Assembly (NCBI RefSeq): GCF_027492755.1
Contig: NZ_JAPUED010000158.1
Coordinates: 1 to 53,252, forward strand
Direction: 5' to 3'
Length of the DNA: 53,252 nt
DNA from: Micropruina sp.
GTDB taxonomy: Bacteria > Actinomycetota > Actinomycetes > Propionibacteriales > Propionibacteriaceae
Both the position numbers and the translations under genes were made by a program. Below the pieces are notes generated by a model. The model ran no database searches. It saw only the letters and a list, made by a program, of their open reading frames with translations, and was not told where the DNA came from. How positions within the stretch are numbered: position 1 is the first letter of the stretch; each line of letters begins with the position of its first letter. This document shows positions 18,512 through 27,547 of the stretch, one piece after another.

Positions 18512-20262
18512 CCGATCCGGCATTGTCGATCGCCGCGTCCGGGCTGGTCGGCGAGTTCCACGCCCTCGGCGTCCTGGACTGGGCCGACCTGCATCCGGCC
18601 CGGCAGATCACCCGGCTGTACCGGGAGAGCGACGAACGGGTGCAACTGGCGACCGCGTTCACCGTCCGTGCCCTGCGGGCCGGCTCGGTGTGCCTCGAAC
18701 TCGACCGGGTGCGCAACGGCGTCACCGGACGCGACGACGAGCTGGTCGAGATCCCGGACGAGCTCTGGCCCGACCCCCACGGCTGGCTCGCCGCCCTGCG
18801 GCACAGCCCCGCGGTGGCGCACGGCAGCGACGGCGACGTCACCCGGCCGCTGCGACTGATCGACCACAAGCTGTACCTGACCCGCTACTGGGAACAGGAG
18901 GAGCAGGTCAGGCTCAGCCTGCAGCGACGCACCCTGATGCGCCCGGCCGAGGTCGATCCCGCCCTCCTCGACGCCTGGCTCGACGAACTCTTCCCGCCAC
19001 CGGACGCCGACCCCGACCAGCGCCGCGCCGCCGCCCAGGTGGCGACCTCGGGTGTCACCGTGCTGGCCGGCGGCCCCGGCACCGGCAAGACCACCACCAT
19101 CGCCCGCATCCTGGCCCTGCTGTTCCGGCAGGGGGTGCAACGGGTGGCGCTCACCGCGCCGACCGGCAAGGCGGCGGCCCGGATGGACGAAGCCCTGCGG
19201 CAGGCGGCCGATGCCCTGCCGGCCGATGTCGCCGACCGGGTGGGTGGATTGGCCGCCAGCACCCTGCACCGGCTGCTGGGCGCCCAGCCGCATCGGCGTC
19301 CGGCCTTCCGGCACAACAGCGACAACCCGCTGCCGCACGACGTGGTGATCGTGGACGAGCTGTCGATGGTCTCGCTGACGATGATGGCCCGGCTCACCGA
19401 AGCACTCGGCGACCGGACCCGGCTGGTGCTGGTCGGCGACCCCGACCAGCTCAGCTCGGTGGGTGCCGGCGCGGTGCTCAGCGACCTCACCCAGGCGGCC
19501 TGGCGCGGCACCGAGGGTCACAGCCCGGTGGTCCGGCTGCGGCGCAACTATCGCTTCACCGGAGTGCTGGGTGAACTCGCCGAGGCGGTCCGCTCCGGCG
19601 ACGCCGGCACCGTGCTGGCGCTGGCCACCGCGGGGCATCCGCAACTCACCCTCACCGCGCCCGACCAGCCGCAGGACGAACTGCGTGCCCGGGTGGTGTA
19701 CCTCGGCCGTGACATCCACCGCGCGGCGCTCGCCGGCGATGCGACGACGGCGCTGCGGCTGCTCGACCGGCACCGGCTGCTGTGCGCGCATCGGCATGGC
19801 CCGCACGGCGCCACGACCTGGGCGCGGCAGGCGGAGTTCTGGCTGCGTGCCTCGGTGGCCGGGTTCGGCGCCGAGGGCGACTGGTACGCCGGGCGTCCGG
19901 TGCTGGTCACCACCAACCAGCCCGACTGGGGCCTGTACAACGGTGACACCGGCGTTGTGCTCACCGGGACCGGACGCCCCCTGGTGCACTTCGCCGGCGG
20001 CGCCCGGCCACTCAGCCCGGAGTTGCTGGGCCCGATCCAGTCGGTGGACGCCCTCACCGTGCACAAGTCCCAGGGCAGCCAGTTCTCGGCGGTGACCCTG
20101 GTGCTGCCCGACGTGCAGTCGCCGCTGCTCACCCGCGAGTTGCTCTACACCGCCGTCACCCGGGCCCGTGATGCCGTCCACCTGATCGGGACGCCGGAGG
20201 CGCTGAGCGCCGCCGTCGAGCGGACCGCACGCCGCGCGTCCGGCCTGCGGGAACGGCTGTAG
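18508..20262 (+). CDS. recD: Exodeoxyribonuclease V subunit alpha, RecD
   Basis: 584 residues, the 5'-to-3' helicase subunit of RecBCD. Walker A GGPGTGKTTT lies near residue 187, DELSMVSL is the Walker B box, VGDPDQLSSVGAGAVL is motif III, and VHKSQGSQFSAV plus YTAVTRARDAV are motifs V and VI. The GTG start at 18508 overlaps the recB TGA, with GGGAGG about 9 bases upstream inside recB. The stop codon sits in the loop of an 8-bp hairpin. It is convergent with the lipoprotein gene, 12 bases apart. Confidence 0.96.
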   Translation: MTDPALSIAASGLVGEFHALGVLDWADLHPARQITRLYRESDERVQLATAFTVRALRAGSVCLELDRVRNGVTGRDDELVEIPDELWPDPHGWLAALRHSPAVAHGSDGDVTRPLRLIDHKLYLTRYWEQEEQVRLSLQRRTLMRPAEVDPALLDAWLDELFPPPDADPDQRRAAAQVATSGVTVLAGGPGTGKTTTIARILALLFRQGVQRVALTAPTGKAAARMDEALRQAADALPADVADRVGGLAASTLHRLLGAQPHRRPAFRHNSDNPLPHDVVIVDELSMVSLTMMARLTEALGDRTRLVLVGDPDQLSSVGAGAVLSDLTQAAWRGTEGHSPVVRLRRNYRFTGVLGELAEAVRSGDAGTVLALATAGHPQLTLTAPDQPQDELRARVVYLGRDIHRAALAGDATTALRLLDRHRLLCAHRHGPHGATTWARQAEFWLRASVAGFGAEGDWYAGRPVLVTTNQPDWGLYNGDTGVVLTGTGRPLVHFAGGARPLSPELLGPIQSVDALTVHKSQGSQFSAVTLVLPDVQSPLLTRELLYTAVTRARDAVHLIGTPEALSAAVERTARRASGLRERL

Positions 20263-20270
20263 CAGCCGTT
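20252..20270. terminator. Short hairpin at the recD stop codon
   Basis: AACGGCTG (20252-20259) pairs with CAGCCGTT (20263-20270). The three-base loop is the TAG stop of recD. It separates two convergent genes that are 12 bases apart. There is no T-run, so its role as a terminator is tentative. Confidence 0.4.
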
Positions 20271-20274
20271 GAGT

Positions 20275-22617
20275 TCAGCCGGCGGCGGTGACCGTGACGG
20301 TGCCTGTCGCCGGGCCGCTGCCGTCCACGGCGGTCGCCGCACCGCTGCCGTCGGCGCCTTCGACCACCAATGTCCAGCCGTACCGGCCGGGCGGCACCCT
20401 CTTGCCGGAGGTGTCCGTTCCGTCCCAGGCCGGGCCGCGGATCGAGCCCTGCGCGGAGGCCCGGGTGGGCAACGTTCGGACCAGCGTGCCGTCGGTCCGC
20501 CGGATCTCGATGCTGCCGGCTCGCACCGCCTGGGTCAGGTCGAACTGCGGACGCCACACCGCACCACCAGCGAAAGTGGGTGGAGCGATCACGCCCAGCA
20601 GGCGTGGCGCCGACACCGGCAGGCCGCTCAGTTCGGCCACCCGGACGCCGGATTCGTCGGTCCAGGCCACGGTGCGCCCGCCGTCGGTGCTGACCGCACC
20701 GCGACCGGCCTGGGTCAGCGGCAGCGTGCCCGAGCCGTCCAAGACCCGGATCTCCGTCGTCGTCGCGGTGGTCACCGCCGCCCATCCGTCGCCGAGCGCG
20801 GTCACCTCGTCATCACCGGTCACCGTGATGCCGGCCCCGGTCCGGCGGTCGTAGATCAGCTGGTCGTAGCCACCGCCCTCCCGGTAGCCGGCCACCACCC
20901 AGTCCTTCCAGGCCAGCCAACCGTCGTCGCGATAGACACGACCCTCCGGCTGCGGCAGCTCCAAGGGCACCGGTTCGGCGTCCGGGCGTTCCAGGTCGCG
21001 GATCTGGAACCTGCGCGAGGCGGAATCTTCGGCTCCGGACGCCTCGACGACCTGACTGCCGAACAGCGCCAGCACCGGGCCGCTGTCGTAGCGCTTACCG
21101 TCCACCCGCACCACCCGGTCGCCGACCAGGGCGTACGGCCCGTTGAGCGTCCGCAGCCAGGAACCGCGGCCGGCCGGGAAGCTGCCGGTCCGCTTTCCGC
21201 CGTCGTAGCAGTCGATCCTGGTGGTGCCCCGACGTCCGGGCCGGCCGCGTTGCGCCACCGTCCGGGCCGCGGAGGCGCGCACCGCCACCACCCGGCGGTC
21301 GGTGAGCGGTTGGGCCGACCCGAGGCCGTGCGCGCCGAGCATCCGGGTCCACACCGACCGCCGAACACCCGCCGGGTTGCTGAAGGCGTCCTGCTGATAG
21401 GTGATGCGGCCGGTGGCGAGTATCCCGTCCAGGGCGTGGGCGGCGACCGCGGGGGCACTGAACAGCGGGCTCGGGGTGCCGTTGCGGTTCACCTCGGCCG
21501 CCATCGTCACGCCCGCCCGGTCGGTGACCAGCGCCATCGGCTGCCCGCTGTCCCGCAACGGCAGCCACTGCCAGCGTTGGCCGGGGGCGCCGACCGCGCT
21601 CGCCCGGCCCTCACGGACCAGCCACTGCCGCGTGCCGCCCCCGGAGCGCCGCACCAGATAGGCCTGCGTCGCGCCGATCGAGGTGGTCAGCCGGGCGTCG
21701 TACCGAGAGCGGCGATAGTCGCCGTCGGCCAGCTTCGTGCACGTCGCGTTCCGCGGAGTGTCGGCGTTCGCCCGGCAGGCCCGCAAGGTGGTCCCAGTGC
21801 CCACCAGATAGTGAACGGTGAAGGCGCTGACGTCCATCGCGAGCAGCCCGGGAATGCGATACGCCTTGCCGGCGGCGCCGCCGGTGGTCGGTGCGATGTT
21901 CAGGTAGCCGTAGTTGCCGGTCGTCGAATAGCCCAGCCGGACGGCGGTCGCACCATCCTTGGTCAGCGCTGTCCGGAGTCCGTCCAGCCGTGGCGTGGCG
22001 GCGAAGTTCGGCGTCAGCTGCTCGACCCGTCCGTCGCCGAAACGGAGGATCCGGCCGTCGCTGAGCACCATCGTGGTGCCCACGTAGTCGACGGGATAGA
22101 GCGGCTCGGCCTCACCGCCCGGCACCATCGCCGGCAGGTCGAAGGGGTAGAAGGTCAGCTGACCGGTGTCGGGATCCCACCGCTGCAGACCTCGGTAGCC
22201 GCTGCCCTCCTCAGCCGGGACCAGGCCGGCGAACGTCCCCTGGTAGCCGATGTAGGAGCCGAAGGACGGCCCACCGCCCCGCTGCAGGTCGGCGCGGACG
22301 ACCATCTCGGCGGGGAGTTCCTGCCAGCTTCGCCCGTTGTCGGCCGAGTACCGTCCGGGGGTCTGGTCGCCGGCGATGATGAACCGGTCCGCCGTCCCGG
22401 CAACGACCTGGAGCCGGCCCGGGACATGCAGGTCGGGCACGGAACTGACCGGTCCCAGCGTCGGTACCCCCGGGCCATTCCCTCCCGCCGGCGGCGCGGG
22501 CGTGGAGTGCGGTGCGGACGGCTCGAACCCGCAGCCGGTCAGCACGGCGGTCAGCAGCAGCGCCGCTAGTGCCGCCACCGGCCGGCGGAAGGTGGGCCGA
22601 GGGGGGTGTGAGGACAC
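20275..22617 (-). CDS. Large lipoprotein with FlgD-like Ig C-terminal domain
   Basis: 780 residues. The GTG start at 22617 has AAGGAG 7 bases upstream. A lipoprotein signal ends in LTAVLTGC, placing the protein on the outer face of the membrane. The body has repeated beta-rich segments such as SVPDLHVPGRLQVVAG and ADNGRSWQELP, suggesting a propeller. The last 80 residues (WDGTDTSGKRVPPGRYGWTL) match the FlgD Ig-like fold seen at the C-terminus of many surface proteins. It is the last gene of the minus-strand cluster headed by a sigma factor, 106 bases from the glycosyltransferase. Enzymatic function unknown. Confidence 0.8.
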   Translation of the reverse strand: MSSHPPRPTFRRPVAALAALLLTAVLTGCGFEPSAPHSTPAPPAGGNGPGVPTLGPVSSVPDLHVPGRLQVVAGTADRFIIAGDQTPGRYSADNGRSWQELPAEMVVRADLQRGGGPSFGSYIGYQGTFAGLVPAEEGSGYRGLQRWDPDTGQLTFYPFDLPAMVPGGEAEPLYPVDYVGTTMVLSDGRILRFGDGRVEQLTPNFAATPRLDGLRTALTKDGATAVRLGYSTTGNYGYLNIAPTTGGAAGKAYRIPGLLAMDVSAFTVHYLVGTGTTLRACRANADTPRNATCTKLADGDYRRSRYDARLTTSIGATQAYLVRRSGGGTRQWLVREGRASAVGAPGQRWQWLPLRDSGQPMALVTDRAGVTMAAEVNRNGTPSPLFSAPAVAAHALDGILATGRITYQQDAFSNPAGVRRSVWTRMLGAHGLGSAQPLTDRRVVAVRASAARTVAQRGRPGRRGTTRIDCYDGGKRTGSFPAGRGSWLRTLNGPYALVGDRVVRVDGKRYDSGPVLALFGSQVVEASGAEDSASRRFQIRDLERPDAEPVPLELPQPEGRVYRDDGWLAWKDWVVAGYREGGGYDQLIYDRRTGAGITVTGDDEVTALGDGWAAVTTATTTEIRVLDGSGTLPLTQAGRGAVSTDGGRTVAWTDESGVRVAELSGLPVSAPRLLGVIAPPTFAGGAVWRPQFDLTQAVRAGSIEIRRTDGTLVRTLPTRASAQGSIRGPAWDGTDTSGKRVPPGRYGWTLVVEGADGSGAATAVDGSGPATGTVTVTAAG

Positions 22618-22723
22618 GCAATGCTCCTTATCGTGCCGGGCCTGATCCGAATCTAGTGCCCCCGGCACTCGTCCCCCGGCCACCAACCTTCACCCGCCGC
22701 GCGAGGCTCGACCGCACTGGCGT

Positions 22724-24229
22724 TCACGACGGCTCCCGCACCTGGTAGCGCCCCACGCCGCCGATCACCGGCCACGATTCGATTCGCGCCCGTAGCTCCG
22801 GCTCGAAGCTCTTCGGCGATCGGGAGACCAGGACGGCGCTGTGCCCGCTCGCCAGATAGTCGACCAGCTCCCGCTGGTAGCGATGCCGGGTGGCGGCCGG
22901 CGAGGCGTCCGTCCCCTGGCCGGCGAAGCGGTAGCCCAGCGAGTCGACCACGACCGGGCAGCCGCGGGCGATGTTGCGACGCAGCGTGTTCGTCAGCACC
23001 AGCACGGCGGTCCGGTCGGTGGTCACGCAGCCCGGCCGTCCGTCCAGCAGTGCCGTCAGCCGTGCCGCCGGGAACCGCGTCCCGGTGGTGGAACCGAGCA
23101 GCGCCAGGACTCCGGCGAGCAGTACCGCGGCGAATCCGGCCGCCACCATCACCCGTAGCCAGCGGGCAGTCATGCGTCGCAAGAACACGCCGGCAGCGTT
23201 GCCGTAGAGCAGGCACAGCGGGGCTGCGACGAACGCCGCGTAGTGCGGGTACCAGAGCGGTCCGGCCAGCAGCACAGCCGTCCCGGCGACGGCGAGGGCG
23301 GCGTGCAACCGTCCGGTCGGCGTCCGGCAGGCGACGACGATCGCGGCCACGGTGAGCAGCGCCGCGACCACCATGGCAACGGTGCCCACCGTCCCGGTGA
23401 CCGGAGCCATCCCGAGCAGCGAGCGCAACCGGAACTGCCAGTCGTCATCGTCGCGCGGACGGCCGAGCTGGGCGAAGACGATGAGCTGCAACCAGTTCGG
23501 GGCCGCGATCGCGAACGGTGTCATCACCAGCCCGATGACACCGGCGGCGCCGGCCAGCGCACCGGCAGCCAGCCGGACGCCGTGACTCACCAGCAGCCAC
23601 ACCAGTACCACGGCCAGCGGCACCAGGCCCCACAGCTTCACCAGGGCGCCATAGCCGAGCAGTGCGCCCGCCAGCACCACCCAGCCCAGCGGCTCGCGAC
23701 GCGCACCGATCCGTCCCAGCAGCAGCAACGCGATCAGGAGCAGCAGTGTCGCCAGTCCTTCCAGCCGGACGTCGTGCTCGACGTACCAGGCCGGGTACCA
23801 ACCGGCGTACAGCCCGGCACCGACCAGCGCCGCCGTCCGGCCGCGGCGGTACAGGATCAGGTAGATCAGCGCTGCGTTGACCGCGCCCATCGCCATCCAC
23901 GCCAGCCGTGCCGCCGCCATTCCGATCGGGTCCCCGGCCAGCTCCCCGAGTTCGGTGAACGGGAACAGCGCCAGCAGCACGCCGGGCGGGTGCAGCAGCA
24001 GGAAGTCCCGATAGGGCAGTTTCCCGGTACTGAGGGCGGCCGCGGCCCCGTAGTAGACGAACGGATCGTAGTTGCCGCGCCCGGTGAGTCCGCCGCCGCG
24101 CAGCACCGGGACCAGCCGGACGGCGAAGGCAAGCCCGGCGATCACCAGCATCGGCCAGTGCCGCCCGAGCCAGGTACCGCTGCCGACCAGACCCGACCGG
24201 ACCCGTGTGCTGACGCCTGCTGCCCTCAT
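22724..24229 (-). CDS. GT-C type membrane glycosyltransferase, GT39-like
   Basis: 501 residues with about ten hydrophobic helices in the first 400, and a soluble C-terminal domain of about 100 residues on the far side. The first loop contains NYDPFVYYGAAAALSTGKLP followed by YRDFLLLHPPG, a pattern of polyprenyl-phosphate-sugar-dependent GT-C enzymes, where an acidic residue in loop 1 is catalytic. It probably transfers a sugar to a cell-envelope acceptor; donor and acceptor are unknown. The ATG at 24229 lies 7 bases after the stop of the Kelch-like gene, whose stop provides part of the ribosome site (TGAGG), so the two are coupled. Confidence 0.8.
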   Translation of the reverse strand: MRAAGVSTRVRSGLVGSGTWLGRHWPMLVIAGLAFAVRLVPVLRGGGLTGRGNYDPFVYYGAAAALSTGKLPYRDFLLLHPPGVLLALFPFTELGELAGDPIGMAAARLAWMAMGAVNAALIYLILYRRGRTAALVGAGLYAGWYPAWYVEHDVRLEGLATLLLLIALLLLGRIGARREPLGWVVLAGALLGYGALVKLWGLVPLAVVLVWLLVSHGVRLAAGALAGAAGVIGLVMTPFAIAAPNWLQLIVFAQLGRPRDDDDWQFRLRSLLGMAPVTGTVGTVAMVVAALLTVAAIVVACRTPTGRLHAALAVAGTAVLLAGPLWYPHYAAFVAAPLCLLYGNAAGVFLRRMTARWLRVMVAAGFAAVLLAGVLALLGSTTGTRFPAARLTALLDGRPGCVTTDRTAVLVLTNTLRRNIARGCPVVVDSLGYRFAGQGTDASPAATRHRYQRELVDYLASGHSAVLVSRSPKSFEPELRARIESWPVIGGVGRYQVREPS

Positions 24230-24236
24230 CGAGACC

Positions 24237-25649
24237 TCAGCCGACCCGGGCGTTGCTGGCCTCGATGGCCGCCTGATCGAGTGGTGTGGCCAGTTCGGCG
24301 AGCGGCCGGGCGGACAGCCCCCAGCAGTTGCGCGGCGCGGCGCGCTGGCACTGCAGCGCGCTACCGACCCAGCCCACCCGGCCGTTGCCCGCTTCGGGCG
24401 CCGGCAGCGGCGCGATCGCCAGCCAGCTCCGCCGGTCGGGCCGGTACAGATAGCCGTTGGCGTTCACATAGCCGGACGCCTGCGCGCCGTAGTAGCGCAA
24501 CGCCCACCCCGCGTCGCTGGGCGTCTGGCTGATCAGCGGTCCTCCGGGATGCGGCACCACCACGCTCTGCCAGCGAGCCTGGCCGAGTTCCACGGCCAGG
24601 CCGGTGGTGGCCCGCGGGTCGCTGGCCGGGATGCCCTGGCCCGCGGGGTCGGCGGGTGGATTGAAGTAGGCGGTGCCGTCCGCGGTGAGCTGCGCGGCAC
24701 CCAGTTCGGCACCCGTGCCGGCATGCTCGGTCAGCTCGGCGAATCGTCCGGTCGCCGGATCCCAGTCGGTCAGCACGATGCCGCCGCTCGGCAGCCGGGT
24801 GTCCAGCAGCACCCGCTCACCGACGGCCAGGTTCACCCGGAGCGGTGCGACCGACAGCCTGGTGCGGCCCCCGCCCGGCTGGACCGCTGCGGAGGTCCAG
24901 CGCCGATCGGCGAAGCTGAAGCGGTGGTAGCCGATCGGGGCCCCGGACGCCTCGTCGCTCTGGTCGAGGCAGAAGATGCCCTCATCGAGGCCGACCGGGG
25001 TGCAGCCGCTGTCGTCGGGCAATCCGGCGTCGTGGAAGGTGGTCCAGGCGTTGTCGACGGTGTCGTAGGCGTACAGCTCCATTCGGTCGCCGGTGGCCTT
25101 CGCGCCGGCGTCGATCATCACGTAGATCCGGCTGCCGGAGGCGAACGCGTAGCTCGCCGCACATTGGCGGCCGCGCGCCGGACCGTCGGCGAGCTGCTGC
25201 CACAGATCGGCCCCGGGTTGGTAGCGGTAGCCGTCCAGCCGGCAGGTCCCGTCCGTGCTCCGGCCGGCGAGCAGGTAGACCGAACCGTTCAGGCCCACCT
25301 GTGCGTACCGCTCCACGTCCACCGGAGCCGGCAGTCGCGGCGTCCACAACGGCGCGGTGGACGCCTGCACCGGGCCTGCGGACGGCGTCGCACTGGCCGG
25401 GATCGCGGTCACCGGCCCCTGGGTCAGCTGCCCGATGATCAGTTGGGTCGCCCCCACCACCACGGCGACACCGGCCGCCGCAGCCAGCAGCCATCGGTTC
25501 CGACGGGGGCGGACCGGTGCGGGCCGGGGTTGCTGCAGTTCGTCCAGCCGAAAGGGCTGGAAGTCGGTCCGGGCCACCTCGTCGCGGAAGTGGCGCCGCA
25601 GTGCCTCCTCCAGCTCGCTCCGGCCGGTGAAGGGATCGTCGTCAGCCAT
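24237..25649 (-). CDS. Kelch-like single-pass membrane protein, sigma-factor partner
   Basis: 470 residues. A cytoplasmic N-terminal segment of about 65 residues contains an acidic/basic helix (ELEEALRRHFRDEVARTD). One transmembrane helix follows near residues 70-90, then an external domain of Kelch-like beta strands (for example LDGYRYQPGADLWQQL and LYAYDTVDNAWTTF). The ATG at 25649 overlaps the sigma-factor stop by 8 bases and has GGGGGAG just upstream. The layout of cytoplasmic helix, one membrane helix and outer sensor suits an anti-sigma factor, but the HxxxCxxC zinc motif of ZAS proteins is absent, so this role is inferred from position. Confidence 0.78.
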   Translation of the reverse strand: MADDDPFTGRSELEEALRRHFRDEVARTDFQPFRLDELQQPRPAPVRPRRNRWLLAAAAGVAVVVGATQLIIGQLTQGPVTAIPASATPSAGPVQASTAPLWTPRLPAPVDVERYAQVGLNGSVYLLAGRSTDGTCRLDGYRYQPGADLWQQLADGPARGRQCAASYAFASGSRIYVMIDAGAKATGDRMELYAYDTVDNAWTTFHDAGLPDDSGCTPVGLDEGIFCLDQSDEASGAPIGYHRFSFADRRWTSAAVQPGGGRTRLSVAPLRVNLAVGERVLLDTRLPSGGIVLTDWDPATGRFAELTEHAGTGAELGAAQLTADGTAYFNPPADPAGQGIPASDPRATTGLAVELGQARWQSVVVPHPGGPLISQTPSDAGWALRYYGAQASGYVNANGYLYRPDRRSWLAIAPLPAPEAGNGRVGWVGSALQCQRAAPRNCWGLSARPLAELATPLDQAAIEASNARVG

Positions 25650-26181
25650 CGCTCCCCCTCTCGGCCTCGCGGCGCAGATCGCCGAGCGCTCGATGCACCA
25701 GAGACCGTGCACTGGCCTCGGTGCAGTCCAGGACCTCGCCGATCTCGGCGTAGCTGCACTCTTCCCAGTAGCGCAGCACCAGTGCGGCCCGGCGCCGGCC
25801 GGTCAGCCGGCCGGTGAGCGCGCCGAGGTACATCGAGTCGAACACCCGGCTGTCGCTGGGCACGGCCTCGTCACGCACTTCGGCGACCACGACCTCGCGC
25901 CGGCGTTTGCGCCAGCGGGAGACGTTGGCGTTGACGATGCTGCGCCGCAGATAGCCTGCCGGGTTGCCGGTGCCGCGGATCGTGTGCCATTGCCGCATGG
26001 CGCCGAGCAGCGCGTCCTGCACCGCGTCGCGGGCGTCCTCGGGATTGCCGATCACCAGGTACGCGAACTGCTGCAACCCGACCGAGTGCTCCTGGACGAA
26101 TCGTTCGAAGTCGAGCTCGCCGGCCGGCGTCGGGTCGGCGTCGGCCACCACTGCCTCCCACGTCGCGAGCGAACTGGTCAC
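25642..26181 (-). CDS. SigE-family ECF RNA polymerase sigma factor
   Basis: 179 residues. Region 2 includes FERFVQEHSVGLQQFAYLVI and the DAVQDALL helix. Region 4 has RRRAALVLRYWEECSYAEIG and the recognition helix TEASARSLVHRAL. These are typical of the actinobacterial SigE-family (SigE70) group of extracytoplasmic-function factors. The GTG at 26181 is chosen because the open frame upstream crosses an intergenic repeat and lacks sigma-factor similarity. It heads a four-gene cluster with the Kelch-like protein, glycosyltransferase and lipoprotein and probably controls it. Confidence 0.9.
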   Translation of the reverse strand: MTSSLATWEAVVADADPTPAGELDFERFVQEHSVGLQQFAYLVIGNPEDARDAVQDALLGAMRQWHTIRGTGNPAGYLRRSIVNANVSRWRKRRREVVVAEVRDEAVPSDSRVFDSMYLGALTGRLTGRRRAALVLRYWEECSYAEIGEVLDCTEASARSLVHRALGDLRREAERGSDG

Positions 26182-26596
26182 GGTCAACCTACGCAGCAGT
26201 CCCCCACTTCGTGGCACCCCACCGCGGAATTCTCTTCGGACGACGCCCGGCATCGGAGATCCCGGGCAAGCCCGAGACGACGGCGCGCACCCCTTCCACC
26301 ACGGGTGTGTGTCGTGGTCACGCTGTCGCAGGCCAGAGCGATCCGCGGGAGGCGACGCCGGTGGGCGTCCGCCGTCGTCGGGTAGGCGGCCCACCGCGGT
26401 GCCGTGTTCGTCGAGGAAGGCCGCGTGGTCGACCTCCGTCCCTGGGGGCAGCGCCGTCACCCGCGACAGGTCGGGAGCCGAAGGGGTTTGGATAGAGTCG
26501 AACGGTCGCCGGGCGTAGATTCGACTGGGCTCAAGGGCAGAGGCACGTATTCAACCGGCCGGATCTTCAACCGGCCGGATCGAAGGAGATGAGACC
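26182..26596. other. Intergenic region with family B repeat and promoters
   Basis: This stretch of about 415 bases separates the divergent sigma-factor and hydroxyacid-dehydrogenase genes. It holds a family B repeat unit at 26255-26283 (GAGATCCCGGGCAAGCCCG) and the tandem repeat at 26551-26581. A minus-strand open frame from 26460 reads plausibly for about 30 residues (ALPPGTEVDHAAFLDEHG) but shows no family and no ribosome site. No confident gene is seen. Confidence 0.6.
26551..26581. promoter_or_regulatory. Tandem 15-bp repeat, candidate operator
   Basis: TCAACCGGCCGGATC occurs twice, at 26551-26565 and 26567-26581, one base apart. Each copy contains the palindrome CCGGCCGG. The second copy ends next to the AAGGAG ribosome site of the dehydrogenase gene, so a bound protein, or the paired RNA, could block expression. 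A binding protein is not identified. Confidence 0.5.
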
Positions 26597-27547
26597 GTGG
26601 ATGACAAGACGGTGGTGCTGAACGCCGGGCTGGTGGATTACGACGGAAAGGTCGACTATCACCAGATCGCCTCTGAGGTGGTGATTCACGACGACACATC
26701 GGAGGATCAGATCCTCGAACGCGTGGCAGGATTCGACATCGTCGTCACGAAGGAAATGCAGGTCGCCGGCGACATCATCCGCAAATTCCCGGACAGCGTG
26801 AAGCTGATCTGCGAAGCCGGCACCGGCTACAACAACATCGACCTGGACGCAGCGCGCGATCGGGGCATCGTGGTGTGCAACATTCCCGCCTACAGCACCG
26901 CCCGCGTGGCTCACACCGCGATTCTCCTGATCCTCAGCCTGGCCAGCTCGCTGCAGCAGCAGATCCGGATGCTGGCCAGGGGAGATCGGAGCAACTTCCA
27001 CCACCACCTGATGGTCGATCACGTCGAGGTGAACGGTAAGACATTGGGTCTCATCGGATACGGGAATATCGCACGAGAAACGATCAAGGTCGCCCAGGCA
27101 CTGGGAATGAACATCCTGGTCGCCACCAGGACCTCACGACCCGACGTGGACGGGATTCACTTCACGACCAACGACGAGGTCTTCGAGCGAAGTGATTTCA
27201 TCTCGCTCCATTGCCCGCTCAACGCGGCGACCAGGCACCTGGTCAATCAGCAGACGCTGGCCATGATGAAACCCACCGCCTATGTGATCAATACCGCACG
27301 GGGCGCACTGATCGACGAGGCGGCGTTGATCGAAGCACTGCGCACGGGTGTGATCGCGGGTGCCGGCCTGGATGTACAGGAGGTCGAACCGCTCGATGAC
27401 GCAAGCCCGCTCTTCACGATGGACAACGTGATCATCACCCCGCACATGGGATGGCGGGGCCTGGAGACCAGACAACGCTTGGTGTCGATGATCGGAGACA
27501 ACATTCGCGCGTTCCGCGAGGGACATCCGATCAATCGAGTGGACTGA
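26597..27547 (+). CDS. D-isomer-specific 2-hydroxyacid dehydrogenase
   Basis: 316 residues, in the glycerate/hydroxypyruvate reductase group, interconverting 2-keto and D-2-hydroxy acids with NAD(P)H. The dinucleotide loop is GLIGYGNIAR, with Ala instead of the last Gly of GxGxxG. The following ATRTSR places basic residues where an acidic one would favour NAD, suggesting NADP(H). The catalytic set is Arg in NTARGALID, Glu in EVEPLD and His in TPHMGW. GTG start at 26597 with AAGGAG 8 bases upstream. Base composition looks less GC-rich than its neighbours, hinting at transfer. The 3' end overlaps the convergent dehydrogenase by 17 bases. Confidence 0.9.
   Translation: MDDKTVVLNAGLVDYDGKVDYHQIASEVVIHDDTSEDQILERVAGFDIVVTKEMQVAGDIIRKFPDSVKLICEAGTGYNNIDLDAARDRGIVVCNIPAYSTARVAHTAILLILSLASSLQQQIRMLARGDRSNFHHHLMVDHVEVNGKTLGLIGYGNIARETIKVAQALGMNILVATRTSRPDVDGIHFTTNDEVFERSDFISLHCPLNAATRHLVNQQTLAMMKPTAYVINTARGALIDEAALIEALRTGVIAGAGLDVQEVEPLDDASPLFTMDNVIITPHMGWRGLETRQRLVSMIGDNIRAFREGHPINRVD

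Noticed and set aside
26182-26460. N-terminal extension of the sigma factor
   Set aside because: It crosses a family B repeat and adds 93 residues without sigma-factor similarity.
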